From: Scedosporium boydii
Lineage: Eukaryota; Ascomycota; Sordariomycetes; Microascales; Microascaceae
Direction of reading: 5' to 3'
DNA length: 60,578 bases
NCBI GenBank assembly: GCA_002221725.1
Contig: NJFT01000239.1
Location: 1 to 60,578 of the forward strand
In this document: one piece after another, positions 48,757 to 60,578 of the stretch
Numbering within the stretch: position 1 is the stretch's first letter
Layout of the letters: every line of letters begins with the position of its first letter
The notes under the pieces: model-generated
Told to the model about the DNA's origin: nothing
The model's input: only the letters and a program-made list of their open reading frames with translations
Database searches by the model: none
Position numbers and translations under genes: made by a program

Positions 48757-50804
48757 CGGATAACGTACTACCGGGACCAAAAGGGCTAGATGCTAGGCCA
48801 ATAGCTGGCCCCCGCCCCTTTACCTTTCCCTCCTTTTTGGTGATTCAATTCCCCTTCGAAGAAAAAAAGTCCTGGAGAAACTCCTTTGCGTCCAGATTTT
48901 ATAGACGAAGAAGATGTAAAGATGTAGGAAGTAAATGAGAGAAAATGGAGGGGCAAGCAAAAGCTTTAGGGCTAAGAGTTTCTCGTCCTCCCAGGGAGGC
49001 AGCCAGCATCTAGAAAGCTGGCAGCAACTAGAGGCGGCTGTTGATTCCCGGGCCGAATCGGGACAGCACGTCGGCCTGGGTCAATATGAAGGAAAGCTGA
49101 GCGGCAGGTAAGAAGAGCTGACGACGGGAAAATTAAACAAGACCCAGGCCTCTAATTAGTATGGCGACGGCAGGATTAAACTTGCGCGGGCTTATCCGTC
49201 GAGACACAAGAACGGTGGTTGGCCCATGGGTCAGAGCCTTGCGACGTTGTCTGGTGACGTTGGGACAAGAATCAGCTGCGATTGGTCAAAGGCGCTCATT
49301 CACAGACGCGCGGATTCGTGACTTCGAAAGGGGCGGCGGTGCCGTAACGCGATGAGACCTCTAAAGAATCGCTCAATCCCTTCCCCGTGATATCCGAGAT
49401 CTAAGATGAACTTCCGTACAATGACCGCCGGGATACGGGGGAATCTACGCCGGAATGGAACGGCGATTGACTGATTGATTGCTTGATGGAAAGAAAGGCT
49501 GCAAATGATTGGTTAGATTTAGGCAGCCAAGCGATTGGCTAGAGCTGAAGCGATAAAATACGACTAGTGAAGGCGCTGTGAGGAAGGCAAACAATGGACT
49601 CGTGCAGTGAGGCTTGAACCGTACCTTTGTGGAAAAGGCAAATCTTGCATGAACGCCCGTGGTGGAAGAGCCGGAAGTGTTACCGCCGGGTAGGTAATTC
49701 GTTGGTTGCGCTTGGAGAGATACTAACGATCGGTTCTGTGAAGCGAGGCAGATGTGACGCGACTCTCTCTACGGCTCTCTCTCCTTCTCTTTCGAGGGTG
49801 AGACGTAGCGGCGTTCAGATACGCTTTGACCAAGAACGGCAGCAATGGCTAGCGTCGGATAATTGTGAGAGGCTACGAAACTAAACGTGTCCGATAAGGT
49901 TAAACGTTCGCTGCGCTGATGCGATGCGGTTGAGAGTGAAGCAACACTGAATGAACACTTGCACTTTCCTGCAACTTGGGGTGAGGTTAGAAAGTGGGGC
50001 GCTGACAACACCTCGACAAAACAGCGAGGTACAATTGGAAAGTCACAGTTGGAAGGCACGATCCCCCGTTCTCTACGCATAGTTGGCCTGCCTATCACAT
50101 GGTATCATCGCCAGCGCTTCACCTGATCGAAGCCGACTCGTTGATTAGTGCACGATAACAAGCAACTCGGTTATCCTCCCAAGGACCTCGATACGTACCC
50201 AATCACTGGCCTCGTCTATTTTAGGAAGCTGGAGAGCTCGCGACCTGTCTGCAAGGTCGATAGCCGATAGAACACCCCCGCCCACCGTTTAAAACTCAGA
50301 AATTCGAACATTATCTTTTGTAGTCATTAAAAAGTCTCTAATAGACGCTATTTACCAGTCGTCTTCGCATTCATCCATCTTCTCCCCTCTCCATGATCAC
50401 ATCCCGATGATATTACCTCCTCTTTCTTCCGTCCCCAAACCCATCCGGGACACAACAGGCATCCGGGACCTGCTCACCAATCCAACATCACTTCCGGGGG
50501 ATCCAACACAGTTAGGTTTCGAAGCATCCAACCTTTCGAGCAGGAGTAGTCCGGGGGTTGTAAACAAAAAAAAAAAAAAAAAAAAAGAAACAAAAGCATA
50601 GAATAAAATTAAAACGCCTTCACCAGACATGACCCCATGAGAGAATATCAAGCCCTTCGATACCTCTTTGCTTCTCGAGTTGTCTATAATGTTTTTGTAA
50701 AACGGTAATGGAAAAAAGGAAATGGGGGACTAGAGCGTAATGGAAGAAACAAAACTAAACGGATTCCGTATGATACTAATGCAAGTTCGTTGCCATCCCG
50801 CCTC
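48757..50804. other. Intergenic between two minus-strand genes
   Basis: It holds the promoter of the DUF3716 gene on the left and the 3' region of CHS7 on the right. A GATTGATT-type repeat lies at 49467-49483 and a poly-A run at about 50567-50586. Open frames are short and have no recognised domain. Confidence 0.55.
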
Positions 50805-51970
50805 TTAGTACTTCGTAGAGAATCGTTGAGCCGTTGGCGTGGGCGAGTAAGGATGGTCGTAGGCGCTGGATTGGCCATACGGGTCGTCGGCGTATACTGT
50901 GGCTCGACGCTCGTCTTCAGGGAGGAGCTCCTTCACTTCCCAGTTGTTCATCCTGGTTCCCACAGAGAACTCGAGATCTTCCTTGGTGATAGAATCCCAG
51001 TACTGTCATCGCGGCGTTAGCAAAACTTCGTTTCACTCGGCTTTAGGCAGCCATCCCAATCGCGGAATCTCCTTACCTTGTAGACCATCATGACCGCCAA
51101 CAAGTTGCACGTCGTGGCGAAGAAAAGCCCGTCAACATAGTGGCTAACCGCAACGCAAATCTTCGAGCTGAAAGCGTACATGAGGACCTGGCCAACAATA
51201 AAGAAGAACAGGCCAAAAGCAATGTCACCAAGCGGCCAGCGATCTTGCAGAGTCCTGACGACGAGGAAGATCTGCATGGAGACGTAGACGAAGAGCTGGA
51301 TCGCGTTGAGCAGGTACAGAACGACGAACAAGCCAATAGTATTGGTTGGCGACAGACCCGCCCACGACTTGAAGGTAGCGATCGAAATGAGGAAGCTGAT
51401 GACGAAACCGACGAAAGAGCAGATCCGAAGAAGCCAGACCGAGAGAGGCGTGCCGTCCTCGTACAGTTGGAAGCCCACGAATCCATTCACCAATAGACAC
51501 GTTACGACGGCCGACGAAAGACCGTTTTGGATCGCGACGAAATAGGGATACGGGTCGGAGCCTTGAGGAATAACACCGGCATCGACGCAGAGAGAAATGA
51601 AGGTGAGGAGCATGTAGAGGTAGAAGAAAGTCGTAATTTCCTTTCGGCCTGTCCATGTGTTAGAATCCAAAATCTTGACACACCTCCTCGTCGAGTTCCA
51701 TTTCGAATATCAAGGCATGGTGAACCTACCAACAGCGGTGAATTTGCCTCGAACATGGAGCACCATTATCACCGTCATGATCAGGGCAACAATGTGCATG
51801 GCGCTCGCAGCACCCTCGAAAATCATCGTGTTCGCCAATTCGATATTGCGGGCATAGCAGTTAGGCTCGATACCCACGTTACTCGAGACTGACGTTATCG
51901 GCCCAATCGAGGCACATAGTGGCATCGGCGCCGTATGGCACAGATCTGTAAAGTCGCCGAAACCACCCAT
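50805..51970 (-). CDS. CHS7: Chitin synthase export chaperone CHS7
   Basis: Three exons, 51970-51730, 51648-51077 and 51002-50805, code for 336 residues. Donors are GTAGGT and GTAAGG. The second intron has a GCTAAC branch site. The N-terminus [19 protein letters not shown] is characteristic of the family. Six or seven membrane helices follow, including [44 protein letters not shown] and [18 protein letters not shown]. The soluble tail begins [12 protein letters not shown] and contains the conserved acidic segment before a Pro/Tyr-rich end. CHS7 is an ER membrane protein needed for folding and export of Chs3-type chitin synthases. The length is normal. The last codons overlap a copy of the TACTTCGTA motif. 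A leader of several hundred bases with a large spurious open frame lies upstream. Confidence 0.95.
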
Positions 51971-54900
51971 GTTGGACTCTGGATATTAATGAGTTGGGGG
52001 GGATCACGATGTCGATGTCGAGAGACAAAAAGCGTTCGTTCGAACCCCCCAATGTCGCGTTCTTTTTCGGACAACCACGTCCCGCCAGGGGGTGAGGGGC
52101 AAGGGTAATGAATATCTCGCGTGTGATCGGTCGAACGATTAAGGAACGAAGGCACTCTAAAGACAAAATATCGCGAAGCAAGAATTACGATAGAAATGCA
52201 GCGGTTGCAAAGTCGAAGCAAATGGTGGCCCAGCAAGGGAAAATTCGATCGGCGGCTGACACGAAGAGGAAGAACAAAGGACGAGGATGGGGACGGCTCG
52301 TCGAAGAGGAAAGGGGCTGAGTTGTTCGATCGATCGATCGTGTCTCGACAGTCTGTATTTCGCTCGTTCGTCCGATAATTCTCTAGGGTTGAAAGAGATT
52401 GATCCGAATTGTTTACGATATGGAGGGGTTTGTTGCAAAACGAGTGACGATGTTCAAAAGGGTTGGGCTGTTCCGAGGAAACCCTGCTGAACGAGAAGCG
52501 AGTGACAGGCGGCTGAGTTCGAGATTGGGAAGGATGGGGCCAGCAGGGCGTTGCTGGAGGAAGGGGAAAAAAAAGCGGAACATCCGAGTTTGGGGATGTG
52601 TCCCAGGACGCTCGTTCCAGTTGCTTTGCCGCCTCGTATTGGCTGCTGCGGACGGAAATTGCCCAGCAACATACGAAGTAAACTTTACGAAGTACCTTTG
52701 TAGCAACACGGGTCATTGATTCTTTCCCTTTTCGGATGTCAGCCAGCATTTGCTGAAAAAGTCACGTGGTTAATTTGGATGAGTAAAAGCATGATGTACC
52801 TTTGTACTTTGTAAACTATCACTTTGGATCTGATATCCATGTCACTACCACTTCCCACCCAGCCCAAGCCGCATCCATCATCCATCGCTTTGCCAACTTG
52901 TGTCAAGGTGAGACGATCAAAACAAGTGTTCGGTGAAACAAGCACCGGCCCCTCTACCAAATTCAATGCTTTCTCATATATTGCTTTGATCTAGATATTG
53001 GCTCTGCTACAAGATCATCTTTATTCAATATTTACACCTTACTACCACTTTCTACCTCAGGTTTTAAGTCCAGATCTCGGACTTCCTGCGCCGCTACCAA
53101 ATCCGCTGAAGAGACGCGAACAACCCGAAGAAGCAAGTTCAGTCTTTTTAATGTAGTTATCGTTGAGCTTATATACATCTTCGATAGCCACAACTTCAGC
53201 TACTCCCTGTTTTGTGGACTCGGTTACCTCTCTGACATTCCCCGCCTCGACGACTGTGAGCTGCTGTGAAACGACCCAAGTTGTCTCATTGTCTGTTGCC
53301 ATGGGTCTCGCTTGATCTTTAAATCTGAAGTTCAGGGAACAGGAGATGTGTGGGCAGATGACTTTGGGGGCAAACAATTTTTTCCAGCTCTGGAATTGAC
53401 CTGTTCATGGCGTTGGTTGGGGAATGCAGCCGTCCGGATGTCCCCATGTATGCAGGTCTCCAACTTGCCTCAACTCACCCCGAAATCACCGTTGCGGATC
53501 GATTCTGGTGGCCCCTGGGCGATGTCTTTATTCCCGGGCTATGAGTGGCTTTCTGCAATAGCTTCTTATGAAGCGAATTTCATGATGAACAAGGCCGGTT
53601 TCCTTTTTGTGCCGCAAACCGATTTCTCACTCCAGTGACGAAGGGCAGCCAACTCAGGTGGGCACGCGGCGGAAACTGCATTTTCGTGTCTTTCTCCGCG
53701 ATGCCGACGGCAATAGTTCTTGGGCCCGTTTGCTTGGAGATGATGCCACAGAAGGTTTGCTTGGAGGAAGACGCTATGATTTACGAAGGATTCCGGAGGA
53801 TTTCCAGCTTCGCTGCCTCTCCGCCTCGAAATCCCAGATTGGGGTCTTGCCCGACGACGACTGGTACTTCTGGGAACGTGGCCTCCTTTTCGGACATCGT
53901 GATGCACCCTGTCCTACACTCAATGTCCGTCTGTCGTACGGGTGAGCCAGTGAATTGCGGATGCCCCTGTTCCTGAAGATGCCGGGCCTGGATTTCTCAA
54001 TCGAAATTGCGGGCGTTACTCATCTACAGAGGACCATAAATCGTCGATGATCCGGACCGTTACCAGCCTTCCATTACCACCAGCCTTCCAATGACAGATC
54101 GCTTTTCGGACGGTCTCTCTCGAGCACTCATGGTGACCCAACTGTCGGGGTCGACTAACGGTTATGCAGTTGACAAGCACGTGGGGAGGTGGGCAGATGT
54201 TGAGGCGTTTGCACGATCTCTTTCCGGTTGCTTTGAAGGAGAATGAATGGATGCTGCCATATCCTGTACTCGACGTATGAGCGCATTGCAAGAGCTCCTG
54301 TTCTGGATTTGGCAAGGTGCTTCCGCGATTATGACACGAGTGGTGACCATGATGGTTGTCTACGCTCCGTCCTACGATGGCATGGTCCGAGAGGGGAGTC
54401 CTTTGAGGGCTGGTTGGAGGAGCAGACCGAAGCGGTGTTTTTGACGTTCGTGTCTGTGTCTAGTCGCTTTCTATGGATTTCCCGCCCCTAGGCTACGAGT
54501 GAGCCAAGAGACTGAGCCAGGCTGTCCGAGTTCTACGAGGGAGGAGACAGAACTGGCTCCAGAAGAGCGGGGGGTATGGTCATCACAGCGACGAAAGTTC
54601 GTCAACCACTCCGTCAACACACGCGTAGGCCCATCGTCAAGGCCAAACAGTGATGCCCTGATTTTTTTTTTTTTATGCACGGATAAGTTAAGTTACGGGA
54701 ACCCGGCTTCTTCTGATGGCCCAGAAACGCCGCCCTCGTGCAAGGTGGAGCGTAGGATGGGGAGATAGATCTAGAAACGGAGATGACTTTTGATGGGTTA
54801 AGGGTTAAGGGTTACATGCAGCGCGCAATCTGCGATGTTGCATGAGATATGGATTATTCTGCCGTCGGCTCCCCTCCCTGTCCCGGAGCACATGGATCGA

Positions 54901-57900
54901 AGAGAAGAGTGGTTGAGATGGATCACGGAGGTTGGCCAGCGGATGGTAGTGGAAGAGATGCTACCTATGGTTACGGCCCCGAAGATAGGATCTGACGATG
55001 TATGCGTAAACCGAGTTGAATCAATGTAAAATGGAGAAGAGAGAGCGGGTTTCGGCAGGAAAGGTGGGAAAAATGCGTATGACCAGTGTGCGCATTTCGC
55101 AGCAATCAAGCGATGGGGTAGATAGATGATCGTCACGTAGAGGTCATTCTGCATTTCGTTATCATTCAAGGATGAGCGGACTACGCCATGATACAATATC
55201 TTTTTTTGATTGCCGAATAGGCAAGATTGTGCAACCGCCGCCGGCGTACATCAAATCACTTGCTCCAATTTTGAGGCAAATAGTGCGATATGGGTGTGGT
55301 CGATATTGACTGACGGAGGTGATGTCCCCCAAAGATGGGATGACCACTTTCATGCAACCTCGCTAGTATTCTCTGATGATTCCCGGTTACCTGCTTTTCC
55401 ACACACCAGCACGTACGCACGCACGCACGTACACCCCTCTCATCATGTTATAAGCTGTCCTGCTTTCCAACAATGGCGTCTTCTCTGGTCTGGTGAGGCC
55501 GGGGTTCGTGGAAGCCGACTTTGAAGACGGATCTTTGCGGTCCATTCATGAGAAACGATGGACTGGCCAAGAAATGGCCTCAGTTCAGTCCAGTCCACTA
55601 ATAGAAACCGACCTCAGAGAGACAAACTGTTGATTTGCCGTTTCCCCCCTTTCACACTTCACACACACTCCCTTTTGTGCACCCGACCCCCCTTTTTGAT
55701 CGCGTGGGCTTTAAAGGCAAGCGTAAATCATTTTACACGGTTTGTTTCATTTTCCAGGGATGGGGGTGAGAGTTTGCTCCTCCACTGTCCTTGACTGGTC
55801 GTCCATTTTCCGCAAGTCTGGGAGTATGGGCCCCCATTATTGAGTCGCCCCCCAGCCGACGTCTCAAGGAGGACGGTTTGCGGTCTTCCGACAAGAAGGG
55901 AAACTATTGGGCGTGGTCGGGGCTTGGTCAGGCCTGGTCAAATCGTCTCCCACAGCGACTGTATCAAGTTAGTGCAGTTAATCAAGGAAACGGGAACTTC
56001 AAGAATCTTTGGTTCAGCACGTTGCGACCCTGGTTTAAAACACTTTAACAGCCCGAGCCACACGGACCGAACATCGACAAAAAGTTAAATGACATTGCGA
56101 TGGCAAATGGGGGGAGGGATGTCCCCCGCTGCTTTCAACCCTTCCCTTCCTGGCGGAGCCAAATGGAGTTCTGACGTTGACCCTCGTTTCGTGGAATCCC
56201 TCCTCGATATCCCAACAAAGGGGTCCCCATCGAACTAGGATTACGACTAGGGGATTCTCCACTATCATCAGAGAGAAGAGGAGAAGGGTGCATTGGAATG
56301 GGCTGGCCTGCCCCGGTCCCTTCAGCTTTCGGGCTCTGAGACACCACACCTCCGGCATGGAATTTCGAAAGAAAAAATTAAGGCAACTTTTTTCCAAGGT
56401 CGTTTGAACAGCCGTGTTTACGAAGTATCCAAGAGAAGTGCAATCTGGAATTTTGCTTGCAGATCCGTTCTGCTTTTCGACGAGGAACTCTGCATCCCCT
56501 GCACCTTGGTCCTGCAAATCTCATGAATAATACTCTCTGCGACGGAGCTACTCCCGTGTTATTGCGCTACGAGAGAAAAGGGCAGGTGAGGCAAAAAAGT
56601 AATTAAGACGGGAACTGTAATTGTGCGAGGTCGCGTAGAGCACGATTCTGGGAGTCTGGGATAAGAAGCGAGACCGAGACCTGGAGCCAAGAAACCGCAA
56701 CGAAGTACACTTGGCGGAACATTGGACCTGGAAGCGGCTTCATGTGTGCCCAATGGATGGACTCATACACAGGCATTCCTGCATTGATCCTCTGGCAAGT
56801 GTGTGTTCACCACAAGGCTGGAGTGCTGCATAATTCCACATCGAAATCCCACCAACCCAGAAAGTCCTTGGATCCCACCATCCTACCTTGAGAAAAAAAG
56901 AAGTGCTGGGAGTGGTCCAAGGGTGTGACGTTACGACACTGGACACTGGATTCGCCTCCGGCACGGAGAGATATACTTGTATGCGTAATATCCATCGTCA
57001 ATATCAAACCGGTCGATGAACAAGGCCATAATCGTAGTCTGAGCCCCGTGAAACCGTAGCGTTGACACGCTTCGTCTGCGCATCCGATCATGAAAGATGA
57101 GCCTTGGTCAGGGAGGCATTGTTCAAGAATCGAAAAAAAGAGACCCTGTCCTACCAATAGCCTCCGGCGGCCCAAGGGCAGGCCCTTTTCGTCACCAGTG
57201 AGTGGCTTATACCGGTATCAGAATGTGGGAAGATCTCGACCTGGGTTTGATTGGCTGTGCGAAGTCGTGCTTCAGAGCAGCTTTCCTGCCTGTCCTTCGA
57301 AATTTCAAAGTTTCAACCAACAACCTGCCTCTCATCGGAGGCGACTCTACGTCCCATCCTTGTTTGCGTTTCCACGTCATGGGCTTACTTTTTTTTTTTC
57401 TTGTTCTTCCTTGTCCGATCAATCCACTCCCTTCCTTGAAGACCGCATTCGGAGGATCCGAGGTGTGAAAAGTATGACATTGATACGATGTCGATGTAGT
57501 TGTCCACTCCAAGGACGAAAGGGACGAAACTCGATGCCTAAACTGGTTCGCATGCGGCAAAATGGCCGACCATGGGCCTCCAGGCGATGACATTGACCCC
57601 CACACCAGAGGACCAGAGCCACCACTGATGCGTACTTCGTATGTACTCTGTGCTTCGCAGTAAGTGGCGCACTCTTGGGCTGGACGAAGTATTTCTGGCG
57701 ATAATGTACCGTGCCATATTCGCATCATCGCCTGCACTAACAATCCCTCAACCCTGACCGGTCAATCAATTCGCAGCGCGGTAGAGCACCAGGAGAATCC
57801 GAAGTGGAGTCTCTGCTCTCGACACTATCAAGTAGTAAAACCACTACTAAGTAATGGCGCGTTCACTCTCGGGCGAACCTTCAATGTTTGATCTAGCTCC

Positions 57901-60578
57901 TCCAGTCGACCGCCAGCATTGATACTTCTCCGTACTTCATCGTGCACGAGCTACCTACGAAGTAGTTTAGTACATCCGGTCCTGTCTCCCTGCAGTCGGT
58001 GATGTAAGCATCTCCGGAACATCGATTGCAACCTCACATTTCATCGGGCATTCTCTTCAAATCGCCGAGCAAAAGAAAAAAAAAAAAACTGCCCCATTGG
58101 GGCCACAGAGGGGCCAAAAAAAGGAGAGAAGAGGGGGGAAAAGTTTCGTTGTTCCTTTTTCTCTTTGAAATGTGAGTTTCAAGACTGTATTCCCGAAGTT
58201 CTTCATGAGAGAATGACTTTCGTAAATCACATATCCAGACCGAACCTGCCGTTTTGGTCAGCCTTGGCTGTTTTCCTGCGGCAGGTGCGGTGCGATGACG
58301 GATCACACGAATCACGCTACGAAGGTTGGTGTCACCACCAAGACCTCAAAATTTCAGTCCCCGGGGACGTCATTGGGTGGAAGATCCGTTCCGTTGGGTC
58401 CTCGCAGCAAGAGAAACTCGTCGATACTTCCATACATAACGTGCCATGCAAGCACTATACGGCATATACTTTCGTACTTCCGTAAGAGATATCCCAACAG
58501 CAACCCAGCAACCAGCAACCAACAGCCAGCAAAATCAAAAGTTGCGCATTATTACGATTACGCCCTGAACTACCCGACCCGTCTCCATGGGTCCTTTTTT
58601 CCCTTTCGACGTTACCCAGGCGCAGTGTACATGCAAACCATTAGTGTCTTGTCCGGAGCGGCGAATGCCTACAGAGCTGGCTAGTACTAATAATGGTGAT
58701 GCCAATGCCTACTTGGTAGTACCGCCGTTTTCCTTCATGGAAGCATCGGGTCCTCGGGTCAGATGTCAACATTAGGGATACCAACGATATTGATACGTCG
58801 GCGAAGAAGATGTGACTTTGGGGGCGGCATTATAAAAAAAGAGGAGGAGCCGGACCAACGCCAATATCACATTAAAAGGATTAAACAAGGCTCCATTTCC
58901 CCCCTCCTCCAGCACCCGGTCCCAGGAAGAGCCGATGTCTGTCCATATTGGTCCGAGTTCCTTGCGGTTTACGCTTCGGGTGCCCGGCCTAGAGATGAAA
59001 ACTCAGCCCGGCAGGACCGTAGTCTACGAAATACTAAAAGTAAATCCATCACTAGTAGTCTCAATGCGTACGCTATTTCCACTTCTTTCATGTTGGTTTA
59101 TCGCCGAAGAGGAAGGTCTATCAACTTACGACGCAGGATGGTAGGAGGTTGGTAAGACAGATGCATGTACGCCCTTGATGTCAATCAGCCCTCCCCAAAA
59201 CGGGCGATCCGGCTCAGGCGCCTATTGAATCATCACCCGCAGTCCGGTTATCACTCGCTAGGGGTAAAAGGGACGTCTAGACATGTTGGGCCACAAGTGT
59301 GCGCATGCGGTTCATGCTCTGGAGCATACGTATTCCTTCGGAAAACTCGATGATGTTTACTTACACACACACACACACAAACTCTCTCTCTCTCTTTCCT
59401 CTCAACGAAGCCCGTTTTAGCGGACTAGACTTTGAGGGGGGCGGGGGCGATTGGAGGGAGGGGATAGAGCCGCCTTGTCTCTCGGCATTGGGGCTTCGGC
59501 AGGGTCGGTATTTCAAAAGAATCCATCTCGATTCGTACACCGCATTCAGTAATTCTGAATGTGATCTCCTGGAGTTGACATGAAAAAAAGCACGGCTTGC
59601 TGAATTGGGGGGAGTGGTTCGACATGGATGACTGAGGGAAACTAATCTGATCCTGCCCCTCCTCCCCCTCTTTCTCCTCCCTTCCGCAATCTTTCGTTGG
59701 GCGACCATCCTGGAAAGTCCTTTTCCTCTCCCATCCGGATAGTACGAAGCGTCAAAAAGAAGTGCGAAGATCGCAATCCGGATGTTCTAGGCCAATATGG
59801 GACATGGACAACACGAGAGAAAAAAAAAGAAGAGACCCATCAATGATAGCGCGGGCTGGTGTGGGCGGGGTTCCATTTTCTTTCTTGTGAAATGGCGCCA
59901 ATCTCATACCACCCCCCTCCTGCATTGCTGGGACAGGGACTAAGGAGACTGACTGTCTTCCAATATCTTTTTGCATGTCGATAGAAGGCAAGGGGTCCGA
60001 TGGAATGCCGCCTGAATCAATCGAAGAAGGAACATGAGAGAAAATGGACCACACCTCAGTTCCAGGTATCGTCCCACCAGGCCAGGCCAAGCTTTACTAG
60101 ACAGGGGCCCTCAGAATGAAGTGTGGCAGGCGGGTCAGGCATGGCCTCCATTGTCCGAAGCACGTCTCCTTGTAGATTATGAAGGGCCATGCTGAGAATA
60201 AACGCGGGGAGCGAAAGGGTCATGAGGATGGATGACATCAACGATCAATGCGCTTGAAATCTTGAACATTTTTGTGTGCGATAAAATGGTGCTAAAGCTT
60301 CTTCTCCCTCGAAGGTAAAACTATTCTTGATCTCTCCGAAAGCAAGCGCATCGGAATTAGTGCTTGGGGGATGCACCCCCAATCACACCGGCAGCCACAG
60401 CCTGCACATCTGCAAATTCGGTCCTGTTGCTCTTCTGGGACGCACATCAAAGTCTTGGAAACACAAGAAACGAGACCTGGATCCGGACCAGGGGACCGCC
60501 CTACGAAGTTAAAAAGGGGGGCAAAAAAAGGTGGTAAATGAGTATATGAGGGACATTGGAACACTATCTCACCCACCT
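51971..60578. other. Gene-poor right arm, no gene supported
   Basis: The first 700 bp are probably the promoter and leader of CHS7. Beyond that, frames of 60-110 codons overlap on both strands without splice-consistent joins or recognised domains. A frame at 53607-53945 looks mildly protein-like (FRVFLRDADGNSSWARLLGD), but no partner exon was found. TACGAAGTA or its complement occurs at 52672, 52686, 56419, 57633 and 57956. A run of T lies at 54662-54674, poly-A near 58076-58088 and AC then CT dinucleotide repeats at 59362-59396. Confidence 0.5.
59362..59396 (+). repeat. (AC)n-(CT)n compound microsatellite
   Basis: About nine AC units are followed by about seven CT units. Confidence 0.85.

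Noticed and set aside
51895..52749. 284-codon minus-strand open frame upstream of CHS7
   Set aside because: It runs through the CHS7 leader and into its first exon in another frame. It has no domain, and CHS7 itself is unmistakable.
54016..55353. Short frames on both strands resembling fragments of a gene
   Set aside because: None exceeds about 130 codons, splice joins are not consistent, and no motif is recognised.

Overview
The window looks like a gene-rich-to-gene-poor stretch of a filamentous ascomycete genome (Pezizomycotina, most likely Sordariomycetes). The clues are short introns of mostly 50-100 nt with GTRNGT donors, CTAAC/CTAAT branch sites and YAG acceptors, C-rich third codon positions, pyrimidine-rich leaders, and a typical filamentous-fungal gene set. 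I do not name a species. Twelve protein-coding genes can be supported. All exon coordinates below come from reading splice sites and phase by hand.

Layout. 1-12 kb: a Myb/SANT regulator on the minus strand (1891-2988) followed by about 9 kb with no recognisable gene. 12-20 kb: a second Myb/SANT protein (12016-13305, with a first exon that is easy to miss), a 5 kb intergenic stretch full of a short palindromic motif, and a Crh-type GH16 cell-wall transglycosylase (18462-19978). 21.7-33.7 kb: the densest part, all on the plus strand: an atypical short-chain dehydrogenase, a secreted seven-bladed lactonase, mitochondrial ribosomal protein uL15m and the PX-BAR sorting nexin Mvp1. 34.1-42.2 kb: a divergent two-gene block. 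On the minus strand is a member of a fungus-specific family with one C-terminal membrane segment. On the plus strand is an 11-exon gene for a 1574-residue protein that joins a trypsin-like serine peptidase domain to a CorA-like two-helix membrane module. Related tRNA-like repeats lie just outside the two genes, in direct orientation. 43.4-52 kb: a GH47 alpha-1,2-mannosidase, a DUF3716 protein with a C-terminal exon hidden behind a poly-T intron, and the chitin synthase chaperone CHS7. 52-60.6 kb: no gene I can support.

Function. Three genes belong to cell-wall and secretory work: Crh cross-links chitin to glucan, CHS7 exports chitin synthase from the ER, and GH47 trims N-glycans. Mvp1 acts in endosomal sorting. 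These look like ordinary chromosomal neighbours, not an operon-like cluster. The peptidase-CorA-like fusion and its divergent membrane-protein partner are the unusual part. They look like an accessory membrane-associated module, but any role in self/non-self recognition or cell death is inference. A second window-wide oddity is the 9-mer TACTTCGTA/TACGAAGTA, present at least 17 times and almost entirely outside exons.
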